A stretch of DNA of 64,000 nt from JAEUIV01 sp033763795 (GCA_033763795.1 JANRJV010000063.1:1-64000), one strand, 5' to 3'; counted from the stretch's first letter, positions 39,815 through 50,226 are shown. The notes: generated by a model not told the origin, from the letters alone. A program made the numbers and translations.

Positions 39815-41899
39815 GTGGAGCGGTCAATCACACGTGGGCGGGCCGCACGCGGCGAAGCATGGAGCGCTCGCTCGCTCACGTGCTGCATCGCGTGCTGGGT
39901 CGCGGGGCCGGCGATCGCACAGACGGAACTGCCGCCTATCCCGGCCATCCCCGCCATCCCGCAGACGACCACAACCACGGCTCAGCCCGTGACACCCGCC
40001 AACACCGCCGCCGTCATCCAGGGCATCACGGGCCAGCAGGACAAATCCGGCGGCGGCGGCGGCAAGGACGACGAGGTCGAGCTCCCCTCCTTCTCCGAGG
40101 TCCGCGTCTCGGAGTTCCTCACCGTCGACCTGATCGCCCAGAACGAGGACATCCGCACGGTCCTCCAGAAGCTCGCCGTCCAGTCGCGCCGCAACATCGT
40201 CCCCTCGCTGAACGTCCGCAACCGCGTCACGTGCACGGTCTACGGCGCCGCGTTCTACGACGCGCTCGACGCCCTGCTCACCGCCAACGGGCTGGGCTAC
40301 CTCGAGAAGGGCGACTTCATCTACGTCTACACGGCCCTCGAGCTGGCCGCGATCAAGAACGAGGAGCGGCGCCGCGAGTCGCGCCGCATCAACCTCGACT
40401 ACCTGAGGCCCGACGACGCCAAGCGCTTCGCCGACTCGATCCGCTCGGAGAAGGGCGTCATCGAGGTCACGACCGACGAGAGCGGCGGGAGCGGAGGAGG
40501 CGGCGGGGGCGGCGGCAACCAGAACGCCGACGCGGCCGCCGGCGTCTACACCCCGGACAAGGACGAGTTCTCCGTCTACGCCGCCCTGATCGTCCACGAC
40601 TACCCCGAGAACATCGCCGAGATCGAGGAGCTCATCAAGACCCTCGACACAAAGCCCGCCCAGGTCCTCCTCGAGTCGACCATCATGTCGGCCTCGCTCG
40701 AAGAGGCCAACGGCTTCGGCGTCGACTTCGCCGTCCTCAAGGAAGTCCAGTTCACCGACTTCTTCAACTTCCCCGACAGCTTCAACCCCATCGACTTCAA
40801 GGGCGATATCGACGGCCCGCCCCAGGCAAGCGACCCCGTCACCAGGGACCAGCGCGACTTCGTCGCCTCGACCCCGGGGAACACGGGGCTCGGACGCGCC
40901 ACCATCCGCGGCGGCTACGTGCAGGACGACATAGGCGTCTTCATCCGCGCCCTCGACGAGGTCTCCGACGTCACGCTCCTCTCCAACCCCAAGGTCCTCA
41001 CGCTCAACCGCCAGCGCGCCCGCGTCCTCGTCGGCACGCGCGTTGGGTACCTCGAGACCAGCGTCGTCGAGAACCAGGTCCTCCAGACCGTCAAGTTCAT
41101 CGACACGGGCATCGAGCTCGACATCCGCCCCTTCGTCCTGCGCGACAACGTCATCCGCCTCGAGCTGGCCCCCAAGGTCTCGGACGTCGACTTCCGCACC
41201 GTCACCGGCGCGGGCGGCCAGTCGCAGCAGATCCCCGACGAGAACCTCCAGACCGTCAACACCAACGTCCAGGTCCCCGCGGGCTACACCGCCGTGCTGG
41301 GGGGCCTCTTCCGCGAGGACATCCAGCGGGACCGCTCGCAGGTACCGGTCGTGGGCGACATCCCGATCCTGGGCGCCGCCTTCCAGGGCCGCGACGACAT
41401 CACGCAGCGCAGCGAGATCATCTTCATGATCAAGCCCACGATCATGCAGGACAACATCCTGATCACGCAGGGTGACCGCGCCAATGAATGGGGCAGGGCG
41501 CTGCTCGTGGGCTCGCGCGAGGGCCTCCTGCCCTGGAGCCGCGAGCGCCAGAGCGCCCGGCTGAACCTCGACGCCGAGCGTCAGGCCGCCGAGGGCGACA
41601 TCAACGCGGCCCTCTGGTCCGTCCGCCGATCGCTGTCGCTCAACCCGATCCAGCCCGACGCCGTCCGCATCCGGGAGAAGCTCGTCAGCTCCCCCACCGT
41701 CTGGCCCAGCCGCAGCTTCCTCGATCAGATCATCGCGGGCGAGGCCGGAGAGAACGTCTCCGTCCGTCAGCCCCCGGCCGCGGCCCCCGCCCCCGCCGCG
41801 CCCCCGGCGCTCGCCCCGCCGCCTCCCGTTTTCGACGAGCCCGAGGCGGAGCTCGAGCCCCCCTCCGACCCCGAGCCCGAATCGGTCGATCAGCCCTGA
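39815..41899 (+). CDS. cpaC: CpaC/RcpA-like secretin
   Basis: A protein of about 694 residues forming the outer-membrane pore for the Flp pilus. A Cys/Ala-rich signal segment ends near AIAQ. N-domains follow (VSEFLTVDLIAQNEDIRTVLQKLA is N0-like), with a Gly-rich loop near residue 230. The secretin core at about 330-560 has VTLLSNPKVLTLNRQRARV, VPAGYTAVLGGLF and QVPVVGDIPILGAAFQ. A short TPR-like stretch and a Pro-rich tail end it. No Shine-Dalgarno is seen; the GTG at 39815 is chosen because it gives a plausible signal peptide and avoids overlapping cpaF2. Confidence 0.88.
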   Translation: MERSITRGRAARGEAWSARSLTCCIACWVAGPAIAQTELPPIPAIPAIPQTTTTTAQPVTPANTAAVIQGITGQQDKSGGGGGKDDEVELPSFSEVRVSEFLTVDLIAQNEDIRTVLQKLAVQSRRNIVPSLNVRNRVTCTVYGAAFYDALDALLTANGLGYLEKGDFIYVYTALELAAIKNEERRRESRRINLDYLRPDDAKRFADSIRSEKGVIEVTTDESGGSGGGGGGGGNQNADAAAGVYTPDKDEFSVYAALIVHDYPENIAEIEELIKTLDTKPAQVLLESTIMSASLEEANGFGVDFAVLKEVQFTDFFNFPDSFNPIDFKGDIDGPPQASDPVTRDQRDFVASTPGNTGLGRATIRGGYVQDDIGVFIRALDEVSDVTLLSNPKVLTLNRQRARVLVGTRVGYLETSVVENQVLQTVKFIDTGIELDIRPFVLRDNVIRLELAPKVSDVDFRTVTGAGGQSQQIPDENLQTVNTNVQVPAGYTAVLGGLFREDIQRDRSQVPVVGDIPILGAAFQGRDDITQRSEIIFMIKPTIMQDNILITQGDRANEWGRALLVGSREGLLPWSRERQSARLNLDAERQAAEGDINAALWSVRRSLSLNPIQPDAVRIREKLVSSPTVWPSRSFLDQIIAGEAGENVSVRQPPAAAPAPAAPPALAPPPPVFDEPEAELEPPSDPEPESVDQP

Positions 41900-41906
41900 G
41901 CGCCCC

Positions 41907-43043
41907 ATGATCCCGCTCGCCACGCTCATCCGTCGCGTCCCGGCCCTCGCGCTCGTCTGGGCGGGCGTGCTCGCCGGCTGCGGCCACGGCACCTACACCA
42001 CCAAGGCCATCGGCGAAGCCGAGCAGCGCATGAAGGAGATCAAGTCCGCCACGGAGTGGGACCTCGCGCAGCAGCGCTTCGAAGCGGGCGACCTGGAGTC
42101 CGCCATCCAGAGCGTCGACCGCTCCATCGCGCTCAACCCGGACGTCGCCAAGTCACACCTGCTCCGCGGCCGAATCCTGCACGAGATGGGCCGGCCCGAG
42201 GATGCGCTCGCCGCGCTCGAGACCGGCCGCAAGCTCGACGAGAAGAACGCCGACTTCCTGTACTACCGCGGCGTCATCCTCGAGAGCGTGGGCCAGGAGG
42301 AGAGGGCCCTCGAGGCCTACACCGCCGCCGCCGCCCTCGCGCCCGACGAGATCCGTCACACGCTCGCCGCCGCCGAGGTCCTCGTCCAGCAGGAACGCAT
42401 CTCCGAGGCCCGCGCCCTGCTCGGCGCCCAGCTCGAGAAGTTCGAGTTCAGCCCGGGCGTCCACCAGCTGCTCGGGCACATCTGCATGCTCGAGAACGAC
42501 CCCTCCGCCGCCGCCGAGCACTTCCGCCAGGCGTCGGTGCTGGGCGTCGAGAGCCCCGCGATCCTCGAGGACCTGGCGCGGGCCGAGATCGCCGCCTCAC
42601 GCTTCGCGGACGCCGACGCGACCCTCGCCAGGCTCACCCGGCTCAAGGGCTACGAGACGCGCCGCGACCTCCAGCACATGCGGGCCCGCTGCCTCATCGA
42701 GCTGCGCCGGCCCGTCGAGGCCCGGCAGATCCTCACGGGCCTGACCAAAGGCGCCGAGGGCGCCTCCGACGTCGAGGCTTGGGCGCGCCTGGCCGACATC
42801 GCCGTCATGATCGGGGACGACCGCCAGCTCCGCGCCGCCGCCCAGCGCCTCATCGCCGTCGCCCCGGACCGCTACGAGGGCTATCTCGCCCTGGCCGTCT
42901 GGCAACGCAAGTCGGGCGACCTCGCCGCAGCCCTCCGCAGCGCCGAGCGCGCCGCCGAGCTCGCCCCGAGCGAGCGAGCGCCGCTCCAGCTCAAGGACCT
43001 GCTGACCCGTCAGCTTCGCGGCGGGCAGGCCGCGGGCATCTGA
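41907..43043 (+). CDS. tadD: TadD-like TPR lipoprotein
   Basis: A 378-residue lipoprotein. The lipobox VLAGC places the lipid Cys at residue 25. At least seven TPR units follow (for example FEAGDLESAIQSVDRSIALNP near 52 and GRPEDALAALETGRKLD near 88). TadD assists secretin assembly. It starts 7 bases after the secretin stop, so the two form an operon. Confidence 0.85.
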   Translation: MIPLATLIRRVPALALVWAGVLAGCGHGTYTTKAIGEAEQRMKEIKSATEWDLAQQRFEAGDLESAIQSVDRSIALNPDVAKSHLLRGRILHEMGRPEDALAALETGRKLDEKNADFLYYRGVILESVGQEERALEAYTAAAALAPDEIRHTLAAAEVLVQQERISEARALLGAQLEKFEFSPGVHQLLGHICMLENDPSAAAEHFRQASVLGVESPAILEDLARAEIAASRFADADATLARLTRLKGYETRRDLQHMRARCLIELRRPVEARQILTGLTKGAEGASDVEAWARLADIAVMIGDDRQLRAAAQRLIAVAPDRYEGYLALAVWQRKSGDLAAALRSAERAAELAPSERAPLQLKDLLTRQLRGGQAAGI

Positions 43044-43185
43044 CCCGTCCAAAAACCTCCATCCGCCCTCCGCGCCCGGTCGATATGTGACTTCTGGGCG
43101 GTCCGGGCTTGTTTCGACCCTGTCCATAACGTACTGGTTACATGGCCGAACTTTCGCCGACCCCGCACTCGTGAGAGGGGCTCTC

Positions 43186-45921
43186 ATGTCGACCGATCGC
43201 AGAGTGATCACCGTCCAGCCCCCCTCACACCACGAGGCGGAAACCACCCCGGCCCTCTCGCGCCCCTCCGCGGCCGCAGAGGCAATCAGCCGGCTGCTGG
43301 GCGAAGAACGCCCCGAACGCATCGGGCCCTACCGCATCCTCCAGACCCTGGGCCAGGGCGGCATGGGCCTCGTCTACCTCGCCCAGCGCGACGACACCAC
43401 ATACGCGCAGCGCGTGGCCCTCAAGGTCATCCGCCGCGGCATGGACACCGACGACATCCTCCGCCGGTTCGAGCTCGAGCGCAAGCTCCTCTCCGCCCTC
43501 AATCACCCCAACATCGCACGCCTCGTCGACGGCGGCCAGACCGAGGACGGCCGGCCCTACTTCGCCCTCGAATACATCGAGGGCATGCCCATCGAGAAGT
43601 ACTGCGACACCCACCAGCTTGGCCTGCGCGAGCGCCTGGCGCTCTTCCAGAAGGTCTGCTCCGCCGTCCACTACGCCCACCAGAACCTGATCGTTCACCG
43701 CGACCTCAAGCCCGGCAACGTCCTCGTCACCAGCAAGGGCGAGCCCAAGCTCCTCGACTTCGGCATCGCCAAGCTCCTCAACCCCGCGCTCTTCGAGGTC
43801 GAAGCCGTCACGGGCCCCGCCGTCCGCCTCATGACCCCCGAGTACGCGAGCCCCGAGCAGGTCCGCGGCGACGCCATCACCACCGCCAGCGACATCTACT
43901 CGCTGGGCGTCATGCTCTACGAGCTGCTCACGGGCCGCCGACCCTACAAGTTCAAGACCCGCCTGCAGCACGAGATTATGCGCATCGTCTGCGAGCAGTC
44001 GCCCGAGAAGCCCAGCACCGTCATCAGCCGCATCGACGAGGAGCCCGTGGGCGAGGGCAAGACGCGCCGCGTGGACCCCGAGTCCGTCGCCGTCACGCGC
44101 GGCGCCGACATCGACAAGCTCCGCCGCCGCCTTCGGGGCGACATCGACGACATCGTCCTCAAGGCCCTCGAGAAGACGCCCACACGCCGCTACACCTCCG
44201 CCGAGCAGCTCTCGGAGGACATCTCCAGACACCTGGCGGGCGAGCCCGTCATCGCGCGCCCGCCCAGCCTGGGCTACCGCGTGGGCAAGTTCGTCAGCCG
44301 CAACAAGGGCCCCGTCGCCGCCGCCGCGAGCATCAGCGTGGCGCTCATCCTGGGCGTCGCCGGCACGTCGATCCAGTGGCGCCGCGCCGAGGCCGCCCGC
44401 GGCGAAGCGGTCATCCTCGCCGCCGCCGAGCGCCGCGAGCGCCAGCGCGCCGACGAGAACGCCGACGCCGAGCGCCTGCAGCGCGCCGCCGCCGAGGAGG
44501 CCAAGGAGAAGACCGACGCCGCCTACGCGGACATGTGGAAGCTGGCCGTGCAGTTCATCGATCAGATCCACCCCGCCATCGTCAAGCTGCCCGGCGCCGT
44601 CGCCGCCCGCGACGTCCTCGTGACCACCGCCGCCGACTATCTCACCAAGCTCGAGCCCCTGTCTCTCAACGATCCCGACCGCCGCCTCGAGCTCAGCGGC
44701 CTCTACGAGCGCCTCGGCACGCTCCACTCCGACGCCCGCAGCGGAAACAAGGGCGACGTCACCCGCGCCCTCGAGTTCCAGCGCACGGGCCTCAAGATGC
44801 GCCAGGCGCTCGCCGACGCCGAGCCCGCCAACCAGCTCTACAAGCTCGCCCTCGCCAGCAGCCACATCCGCATCGCCGACATGCTCCGCAAGCAGCGCGA
44901 CCTCACCGCCGCGGGCGAGAGCTACACCCAGGCCCGCACCATCCTGGAGACGCTCGACGGCGACAAGCCCGAGAACTCGGGCGCACGCCTGCGACTGGCC
45001 GCCACGCTCGCCGCGCTCGCCGACCTCGAAGTTGCGAACGGCCGCCTCGCCGCGGCCCGCCCCATGCTCGAAAAGGCCGATCAGCTCCGCGCCGCCCTCG
45101 TCGCTCTCGACGCGTCGCAGCAGGCCCGCCGCAACCGCAGCGTCGGGCTCATCGATCTCGCGAGCCTCAGCTCCGAGCTGGGCGATCACGCCGCCGCCGA
45201 GGCCGGCTTCAAGGACGCCCTCGCCATCCGCCGCCAGCTCCTCTCTGAAGCCCCCGAAGAGTCCCGCACGCGCCGCGACCTCTCCGTCGCTCTCACCTAC
45301 GGCTCGCAGATCGCGCGCCACGCGGGCGACCCGGCCCTCGCACTCCAGCGCGCCACCGAAGCCCGCGACCTGATGCAGAAGCTCACCGCTCAGGAGAAGG
45401 ACAGCCCGGACGACCGCAGCCTCCAGTCGCTCGCCCGCGCCGCCCTGGCAATGGGCGAGGCGCTGCTGGCGGCGCAGAACCCGCCCGCCGACACCCTCGA
45501 CTCCGCGGGCCGCGTCTTCGCCTCCGCCGGCGAGCTCCTGGCCACCATCTCCGCCGCCGCCCCCGACGACGCGGGCAAGGCCATCAGCACCGTCCGCGCG
45601 CACATCGGCGCGGGCCGCGTGCAGCTCGCCCGCGGCGCCGCCGCGGAAGCCGTCGAGTCCTTCGACCGCGCGGCAAAGGCCGCCGCCCGCGTCCTGGACG
45701 AAGCCCCGGGCGACCTCATCACGCTCCGCCTCTCGGCTCTCGCCGCGCGACTGCTGGGAGACGCGCACGCCGCGCTCAACGCGGCCGACCCCGCGCGGCA
45801 GGCCTACGAACGCGCCCTGACCGCCGCCCGCGCCGTCGCCGCCACCGAGCTCCCCCCCGCCGAGCCCGAAGCCGCCCCGGGCGCCATCACCGCCGCGCTG
45901 AACGCGCTGCCCAGGCCCTGA
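43186..45921 (+). CDS. Membrane Ser/Thr kinase with periplasmic TPR region
   Basis: A 911-residue PknB-type kinase. The N-terminal 45 residues are polar. The kinase domain spans about 47-350: GQGGMGLVY, VALKVIRR, HRDLKPGN near 172 and LDFGIAK near 188. It is interrupted by an insertion of about 60 residues after the APE region (RIDEEPVGEGKTRRV). A membrane helix at about 377-397 is followed by a coiled coil (AERRERQRADENADAERLQRA is helical and charged) and TPR-like repeats to the end. This architecture is abundant in planctomycetes. ATG 43186 follows GAGAGGGG. The 142-base gap upstream may hold a promoter (TTGTTT at 43109, TACTGG at 43132), only weakly matching. Confidence 0.92.
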   Translation: MSTDRRVITVQPPSHHEAETTPALSRPSAAAEAISRLLGEERPERIGPYRILQTLGQGGMGLVYLAQRDDTTYAQRVALKVIRRGMDTDDILRRFELERKLLSALNHPNIARLVDGGQTEDGRPYFALEYIEGMPIEKYCDTHQLGLRERLALFQKVCSAVHYAHQNLIVHRDLKPGNVLVTSKGEPKLLDFGIAKLLNPALFEVEAVTGPAVRLMTPEYASPEQVRGDAITTASDIYSLGVMLYELLTGRRPYKFKTRLQHEIMRIVCEQSPEKPSTVISRIDEEPVGEGKTRRVDPESVAVTRGADIDKLRRRLRGDIDDIVLKALEKTPTRRYTSAEQLSEDISRHLAGEPVIARPPSLGYRVGKFVSRNKGPVAAAASISVALILGVAGTSIQWRRAEAARGEAVILAAAERRERQRADENADAERLQRAAAEEAKEKTDAAYADMWKLAVQFIDQIHPAIVKLPGAVAARDVLVTTAADYLTKLEPLSLNDPDRRLELSGLYERLGTLHSDARSGNKGDVTRALEFQRTGLKMRQALADAEPANQLYKLALASSHIRIADMLRKQRDLTAAGESYTQARTILETLDGDKPENSGARLRLAATLAALADLEVANGRLAAARPMLEKADQLRAALVALDASQQARRNRSVGLIDLASLSSELGDHAAAEAGFKDALAIRRQLLSEAPEESRTRRDLSVALTYGSQIARHAGDPALALQRATEARDLMQKLTAQEKDSPDDRSLQSLARAALAMGEALLAAQNPPADTLDSAGRVFASAGELLATISAAAPDDAGKAISTVRAHIGAGRVQLARGAAAEAVESFDRAAKAAARVLDEAPGDLITLRLSALAARLLGDAHAALNAADPARQAYERALTAARAVAATELPPAEPEAAPGAITAALNALPRP

Positions 45922-45934
45922 TCCCCGCGCCGCT

Positions 45935-47692
45935 CTACAGCACCGCCAGCATCACCATCACCTGCGCACACACCACGCGCAGGATCATCGCAAGCGGGTA
46001 CACCGTCGCGTACGCCACCGCCGGCGCGTCCGAATCCGCCTGACTCGTCGCGAACGCCAGCGATGGCGGGTCCGTCATGCTCCCGGCGAGCAGGCCGCTC
46101 ACCGTCAGATAAGGGATCCGCAGCACCGCGATCGCGATCCCGCCCACCACCATCGGCGGCAGCAGCGTCACCACCGCGCCCAGCAACAGCCACAGCGGGC
46201 CGTCGCCCTGCGCCAGCGATTGCACGAACCGGTCGCCCGACGAGAGCCCGACGCTCGCCAGAAACAGCACGATCCCCACGTCCTTCAGCACCAGGTTCGC
46301 CGAGCGCGGCACGTACCACACCAGCGGACCGATGCGCTGCAGCCGCGAGAGCACCATCGCCGTCAGCAGAGGCCCGCCCGCAAGCCCCAGCTTCAGACCC
46401 GCCGGCAGCCCCGGCGCCGCCAGCGGGATGCTCCCCACGATCACGCCCAGCACGATCCCGATGAAGATCGGCGCCAGCTCCGTGTGCTCCAGCCGCCGCG
46501 GCGAGTCCCCCGCCTCGCGCACCGCCTGCTGGATGCTCGACTCCGTCCCCACAACGAGCACCTGATCGCCCAGCCCCAGCGTCACGGGCGCCGCGCCCGA
46601 CATCTCGACCCCCGCGCGCCGCACGCGCGTCACGCGCACGCCGAACCGCGCGCCCCATCCCAGCTGCTCCACCGTCCGGCCCACAACATGCCGCCGGCTG
46701 ATCGTCAGCCACCGGAACAGCACGTCGCCACCCGCCTCCATCGGATCCTCGACCGACACCTCCCCCACCACCACCCGCAGCTGCTCCAGCGCCGCCGGCT
46801 CGCCGACCGCCAGCAGCACGTCCCCCAGCCGCAGCGGCGTCGACGCGCCGGGCACACTCACGTCCGCCCCGCGCACCAGCCGGCTCACGACGACCCCCGA
46901 GCCGCGCAGCCCCGGCAGGTGCGACAGCCCGAGCCCGTCCAGGTTCGGATTCGTCACCCGCAGCGACATCCGCCTGAGCGTGGGCTGCGTCGCCTCCGCC
47001 TCGGCCCGCAGCCGCGCCGCCTCCGCCTGCGGATCGCACGCGAACGCCCGCCGCAGCACCACCATCGTCAGCAGCACCCCCGCCACGCCGAACGGGTACG
47101 TCACCGCGTACGCCAGCCACGGGATCTTCGTCACCTCGCCGCCGGCGTGCTCCGCGGGCGGCGTCGCGGCCGCTTCACCGTGCGCTCCCGCCGCGTCCGC
47201 GCCCGGCACCGCCGTCCCGGCCTGCTCGGCCGCCAGTCGCTCGCGCAGCACCTGCCCGGCCGCGGCCAGTGCGGGCGTGTTCGTCGTCGACCCGCAGAAC
47301 ATCCCCGCCGTCGCGGGCCCGCCGAGCCCCGCCAGCGCACCCAACCCGACCGCCAGCACACCCCCCGACAGCACGATCGCCGCGGCCAGCGCGTTCAGCC
47401 GCGCGCCGCCCCGCTTGAAGCTGTTGAAGAACCCGGGCCCCACCGTCAGCCCGACCGCATACACGAACAGGATGAGCCCGAACTCGCGCGCAAACTCCAG
47501 CACCGGGGGCGACGCCTTGACGCCGAAATGCCCCAGGATCAGCCCCGCGAACAGCACGCCCGCGACACCAAGCTGCAGCCGCCGCACCCGCGCCGACCCC
47601 AGCGCCAGCCCCAGCGAGATCGTCACCGCCAGCGCGAGCACGCCGCCCGCCGCCGTCGTCCCCTCGGTCATCGACTGCCACAGCCCGCTCAC
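45935..47692 (-). CDS. AspT/YidE-type transporter with two TrkA-C (RCK_C) domains
   Basis: A 585-residue membrane protein with about ten helices in two halves (residues about 15-215 and 400-585), separated by two RCK_C regulatory domains (LGDVLLAVGEPAALEQL and LGLGDQVLVVGTESSIQQA). FCGSTTNTPALAAA near residue 130 and GSMTDPPSLAFA near 535 are the paired conserved loops of aspartate:alanine exchanger (AAE) proteins. The substrate is unknown; it could be an anion or amino acid. It converges with the kinase gene, 13 bases apart. Confidence 0.88.
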   Translation of the reverse strand: MSGLWQSMTEGTTAAGGVLALAVTISLGLALGSARVRRLQLGVAGVLFAGLILGHFGVKASPPVLEFAREFGLILFVYAVGLTVGPGFFNSFKRGGARLNALAAAIVLSGGVLAVGLGALAGLGGPATAGMFCGSTTNTPALAAAGQVLRERLAAEQAGTAVPGADAAGAHGEAAATPPAEHAGGEVTKIPWLAYAVTYPFGVAGVLLTMVVLRRAFACDPQAEAARLRAEAEATQPTLRRMSLRVTNPNLDGLGLSHLPGLRGSGVVVSRLVRGADVSVPGASTPLRLGDVLLAVGEPAALEQLRVVVGEVSVEDPMEAGGDVLFRWLTISRRHVVGRTVEQLGWGARFGVRVTRVRRAGVEMSGAAPVTLGLGDQVLVVGTESSIQQAVREAGDSPRRLEHTELAPIFIGIVLGVIVGSIPLAAPGLPAGLKLGLAGGPLLTAMVLSRLQRIGPLVWYVPRSANLVLKDVGIVLFLASVGLSSGDRFVQSLAQGDGPLWLLLGAVVTLLPPMVVGGIAIAVLRIPYLTVSGLLAGSMTDPPSLAFATSQADSDAPAVAYATVYPLAMILRVVCAQVMVMLAVL

Positions 47693-47744
47693 GCCGCCTC
47701 CGACGAAGTCCCGCCCGTCCGTCCACCGCTCGCGGCGCGAGAAA

Positions 47745-47817
<73 letters not shown>

Positions 47818-47891
47818 ACGGACGTCCAGTGTATCCGCGGCCCGGAACGCCCAACATTTTCGCGCCGCCCGCCGCCCGCGACCCGCCGGGC

Positions 47892-50084
47892 TCACTTCAC
47901 GAACAGCATCTCGCGATAGCCCGGCAGCGGCCACAGGTCCTCCGCCACGCGACGCTCCAGCTCGTCGCCCGCCTCGCGCAGATCCATCATCCGGGGGAGG
48001 ACATCGTCGCGCAGGTACGCCGCGTGCTTCGACTCGTCCTTGTGCCCGTCGTGCCCCAGCGCCTTCTCGAGCGCCTGGAGCGCGTCGCGGAACCGGGCCG
48101 CCAGCTCGACGAAGCTCTCCAGCTCCTCGCGCACGGGCTCCGCGTCCACGTCCGCCCCCTGCGTCGCCGCGACCGTCTGGGCGAGCTCGGCCTGATGCCG
48201 CAGCGCCGCGGGCAGGATCTGCGTCCGCGCCATGCTCAGCATCGTCCGCGCCTCGATGGACACGATCTTGATGTACTGCTCAACGTAGATGTGGAACCGC
48301 GACTCGAGCTCGACCTTGCTCAGCACGCCGTACTTCTTGAACAGGTCGACGGCCTTCTTGCTCTTGAGCGCCTGCAGCGCGGAGACGGTGTCCCGCGCGT
48401 TGGGCAGCCCGCGGCGTTCCGCCTCGTGGTGCCACGCCGAGTCGTACCCGTCCCCGTTGAACAGGACGCGCTTGTGCTCCTTCACGATCCGCTGCAGCAG
48501 CTTGGCGACCGTCGTCTTGAGCTTCTCCTCGCTGGGCTGCTTGCCCAGCGTCTTCTCCAGCTCCGTCGCGATCGCGTCCAGGCTCTCCGCAACGATCGTG
48601 TTCAGAACGACGTTGGGCCACGCGATCGACTGGCTGCTGCCCACCGCGCGGAACTCGAACTTGTTGCCCGTGAACGCGAAGGGGCTCGTGCGGTTGCGGT
48701 CGCCCGTGTGCCGCGGGAGCTGGGGCAGCGTCCGCGCGCCCAGGTCCAGCTTGCCGCCCTTGAGCGTGCTCCGCGGGCTGCCCTTCTCGAGCTGATCGAT
48801 GATGTCCTGCAGCATGTCGCCCAGGAAGATCGAGATGATCGCCGGCGGCGCCTCGTTCGCGCCCAGGCGGTGGTCGTTCCCCGCGTGCGCCACGCTCGCG
48901 CGGAGGATGTCCGCGTGCATGTCCACCGCGCGGATCACCGCGCACAGGAACACCAGGAACTGCATGTTCGTGTGCGTCTCGTCGCGCGGGTCCAGCAGGT
49001 TCACACCCGTGTCCGTCGCGATCGACCAGTTGTTGTGCTTGCCCGAGCCGTTCACGCCCGCGAAGGGCTTCTCGTGCAGCAGGCACTGCAGCCCGAACTT
49101 CGGCGCCACCTTCCGCAGCACCTGCATCACGAGCTGCTGGTGGTCCGCCGCCACGTTCGCCGTCTCGAACACCGGCGCGATCTCGTACTGCGCGGGCGCC
49201 ACCTCGTTGTGCCGCGTCTTGATCGGCACGCCCAGCGCGTACAGCTCGGCCTCGCACGCCGCCATGTAGCTCAGCACACGCTCGGGCACCGAGCCGAAGT
49301 AGTGATCCTCGAGCTGCTGGTCCTTGGGCGGCTTGCTCCCGAACAGCGTCCGGCTGCACAGCAGCAGGTCGGGCCGCGACACGTAGTACCGCCGGTCGAT
49401 CAGGAAGTACTCCTGCTCCGCCCCGCACGTCGTGAACACCCGCGACACGCCCTTGTCCGTCCCGAAGAACCGCAGCACCCGCATCGCCTGCTCGCTCACC
49501 GCGTCCATCGACCGCAGCAGCGGCGTCTTCTTGTCCAGCGCCTCGCCCGTGTAGCTCACGAACGCCGTCGGGATGCACAGCGTCACGCTGTTGGTCCCGC
49601 GCGACAGGAACACCGGGCTCGTCGGGTCCCACGCCGTGTACCCGCGCGCCTCGAACGTCGCGCGCACCCCGCCCGAGGGGAAGCTCGACGCGTCGGGCTC
49701 GCCCTGCACCAGCTGGTTCCCCGAGAACTCCGTGATCACCCCGCCCCGCCCGTCAGGCGCGATGAAGCTGTCGTGCTTCTCCGCCGTCTGGCCCGTCAGC
49801 GGCTGGAACCAGTGCGTGTAGTGCGTCGCCCCGTTCTCGATCGCCCAGTCCTTCATCGCATTGGCGACCGTGTCCGCCACCGACGGGTCCAGCGGCTCGC
49901 CCAGCGTGATCGTCCGCTGCACGCTCTTGAACACGTCCTTGGGCAGACGCTCACGCATCACCCGCTCGCTGAACACGTCCCGCCCGTACAGCGACTGGAT
50001 CGCGTCCGTCCGCACGCCCTCCTCGTGCGCAAACCCGTTCTCGTGCCATTCAGCAATCGCCCGCAGCGTGTCGGTCCGGTTCAT
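47892..50084 (-). CDS. glnN: Glutamine synthetase type III
   Basis: A 730-residue GSIII, the usual length for this class (GSI is about 470). It makes glutamine from glutamate, ammonia and ATP in the cytoplasm. Visible are THWFQPLTGQTAEKHDSF (about residues 88-105), GSKPPKDQQLEDHYFGSVP, RHNEVAPAQYEIAPVFE (about 295-311) and the conserved NGSGKHNNWSIATDTG (about 345-360). The C-terminus is helical. GGGAG precedes the ATG at 50084. It diverges from a winged-helix regulator whose start overlaps a palindrome. Confidence 0.96.
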   Translation of the reverse strand: MNRTDTLRAIAEWHENGFAHEEGVRTDAIQSLYGRDVFSERVMRERLPKDVFKSVQRTITLGEPLDPSVADTVANAMKDWAIENGATHYTHWFQPLTGQTAEKHDSFIAPDGRGGVITEFSGNQLVQGEPDASSFPSGGVRATFEARGYTAWDPTSPVFLSRGTNSVTLCIPTAFVSYTGEALDKKTPLLRSMDAVSEQAMRVLRFFGTDKGVSRVFTTCGAEQEYFLIDRRYYVSRPDLLLCSRTLFGSKPPKDQQLEDHYFGSVPERVLSYMAACEAELYALGVPIKTRHNEVAPAQYEIAPVFETANVAADHQQLVMQVLRKVAPKFGLQCLLHEKPFAGVNGSGKHNNWSIATDTGVNLLDPRDETHTNMQFLVFLCAVIRAVDMHADILRASVAHAGNDHRLGANEAPPAIISIFLGDMLQDIIDQLEKGSPRSTLKGGKLDLGARTLPQLPRHTGDRNRTSPFAFTGNKFEFRAVGSSQSIAWPNVVLNTIVAESLDAIATELEKTLGKQPSEEKLKTTVAKLLQRIVKEHKRVLFNGDGYDSAWHHEAERRGLPNARDTVSALQALKSKKAVDLFKKYGVLSKVELESRFHIYVEQYIKIVSIEARTMLSMARTQILPAALRHQAELAQTVAATQGADVDAEPVREELESFVELAARFRDALQALEKALGHDGHKDESKHAAYLRDDVLPRMMDLREAGDELERRVAEDLWPLPGYREMLFVK

Positions 50085-50195
50085 CGCAGATCAGCTCCCG
50101 CGTGTCGTCTCTCGCGCCCCCCGCGCTCCGCGGCCCACGGCCGCCGTACGCGAGAAGACCCCGCAAGCATACACCGCAAACGCCCCTGTCGCCTC

Positions 50196-50226
50196 CTGTT
50201 GAAATACGTGCTATTATTTTCAACAG
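50196..50226. promoter_or_regulatory. 9-bp inverted repeat at the start of the glnN-divergent regulator
   Basis: CTGTTGAAA (50196-50204) and TTTCAACAG (50218-50226) are perfect arms with a 13-base AT-rich spacer; the second arm ends 2 bases before the ATG at 50229. The spacer holds TATTAT (50212-50217), a plausible -10 box, so a protein bound here would block the regulator's own transcription. It could also act on glnN, whose start is 112 bases away. Confidence 0.6.

Noticed and set aside
43225..45768. An 847-residue minus-strand open frame
   Set aside because: It is antisense to the TPR kinase, with Gly/Val/Glu-dominated low-information sequence.
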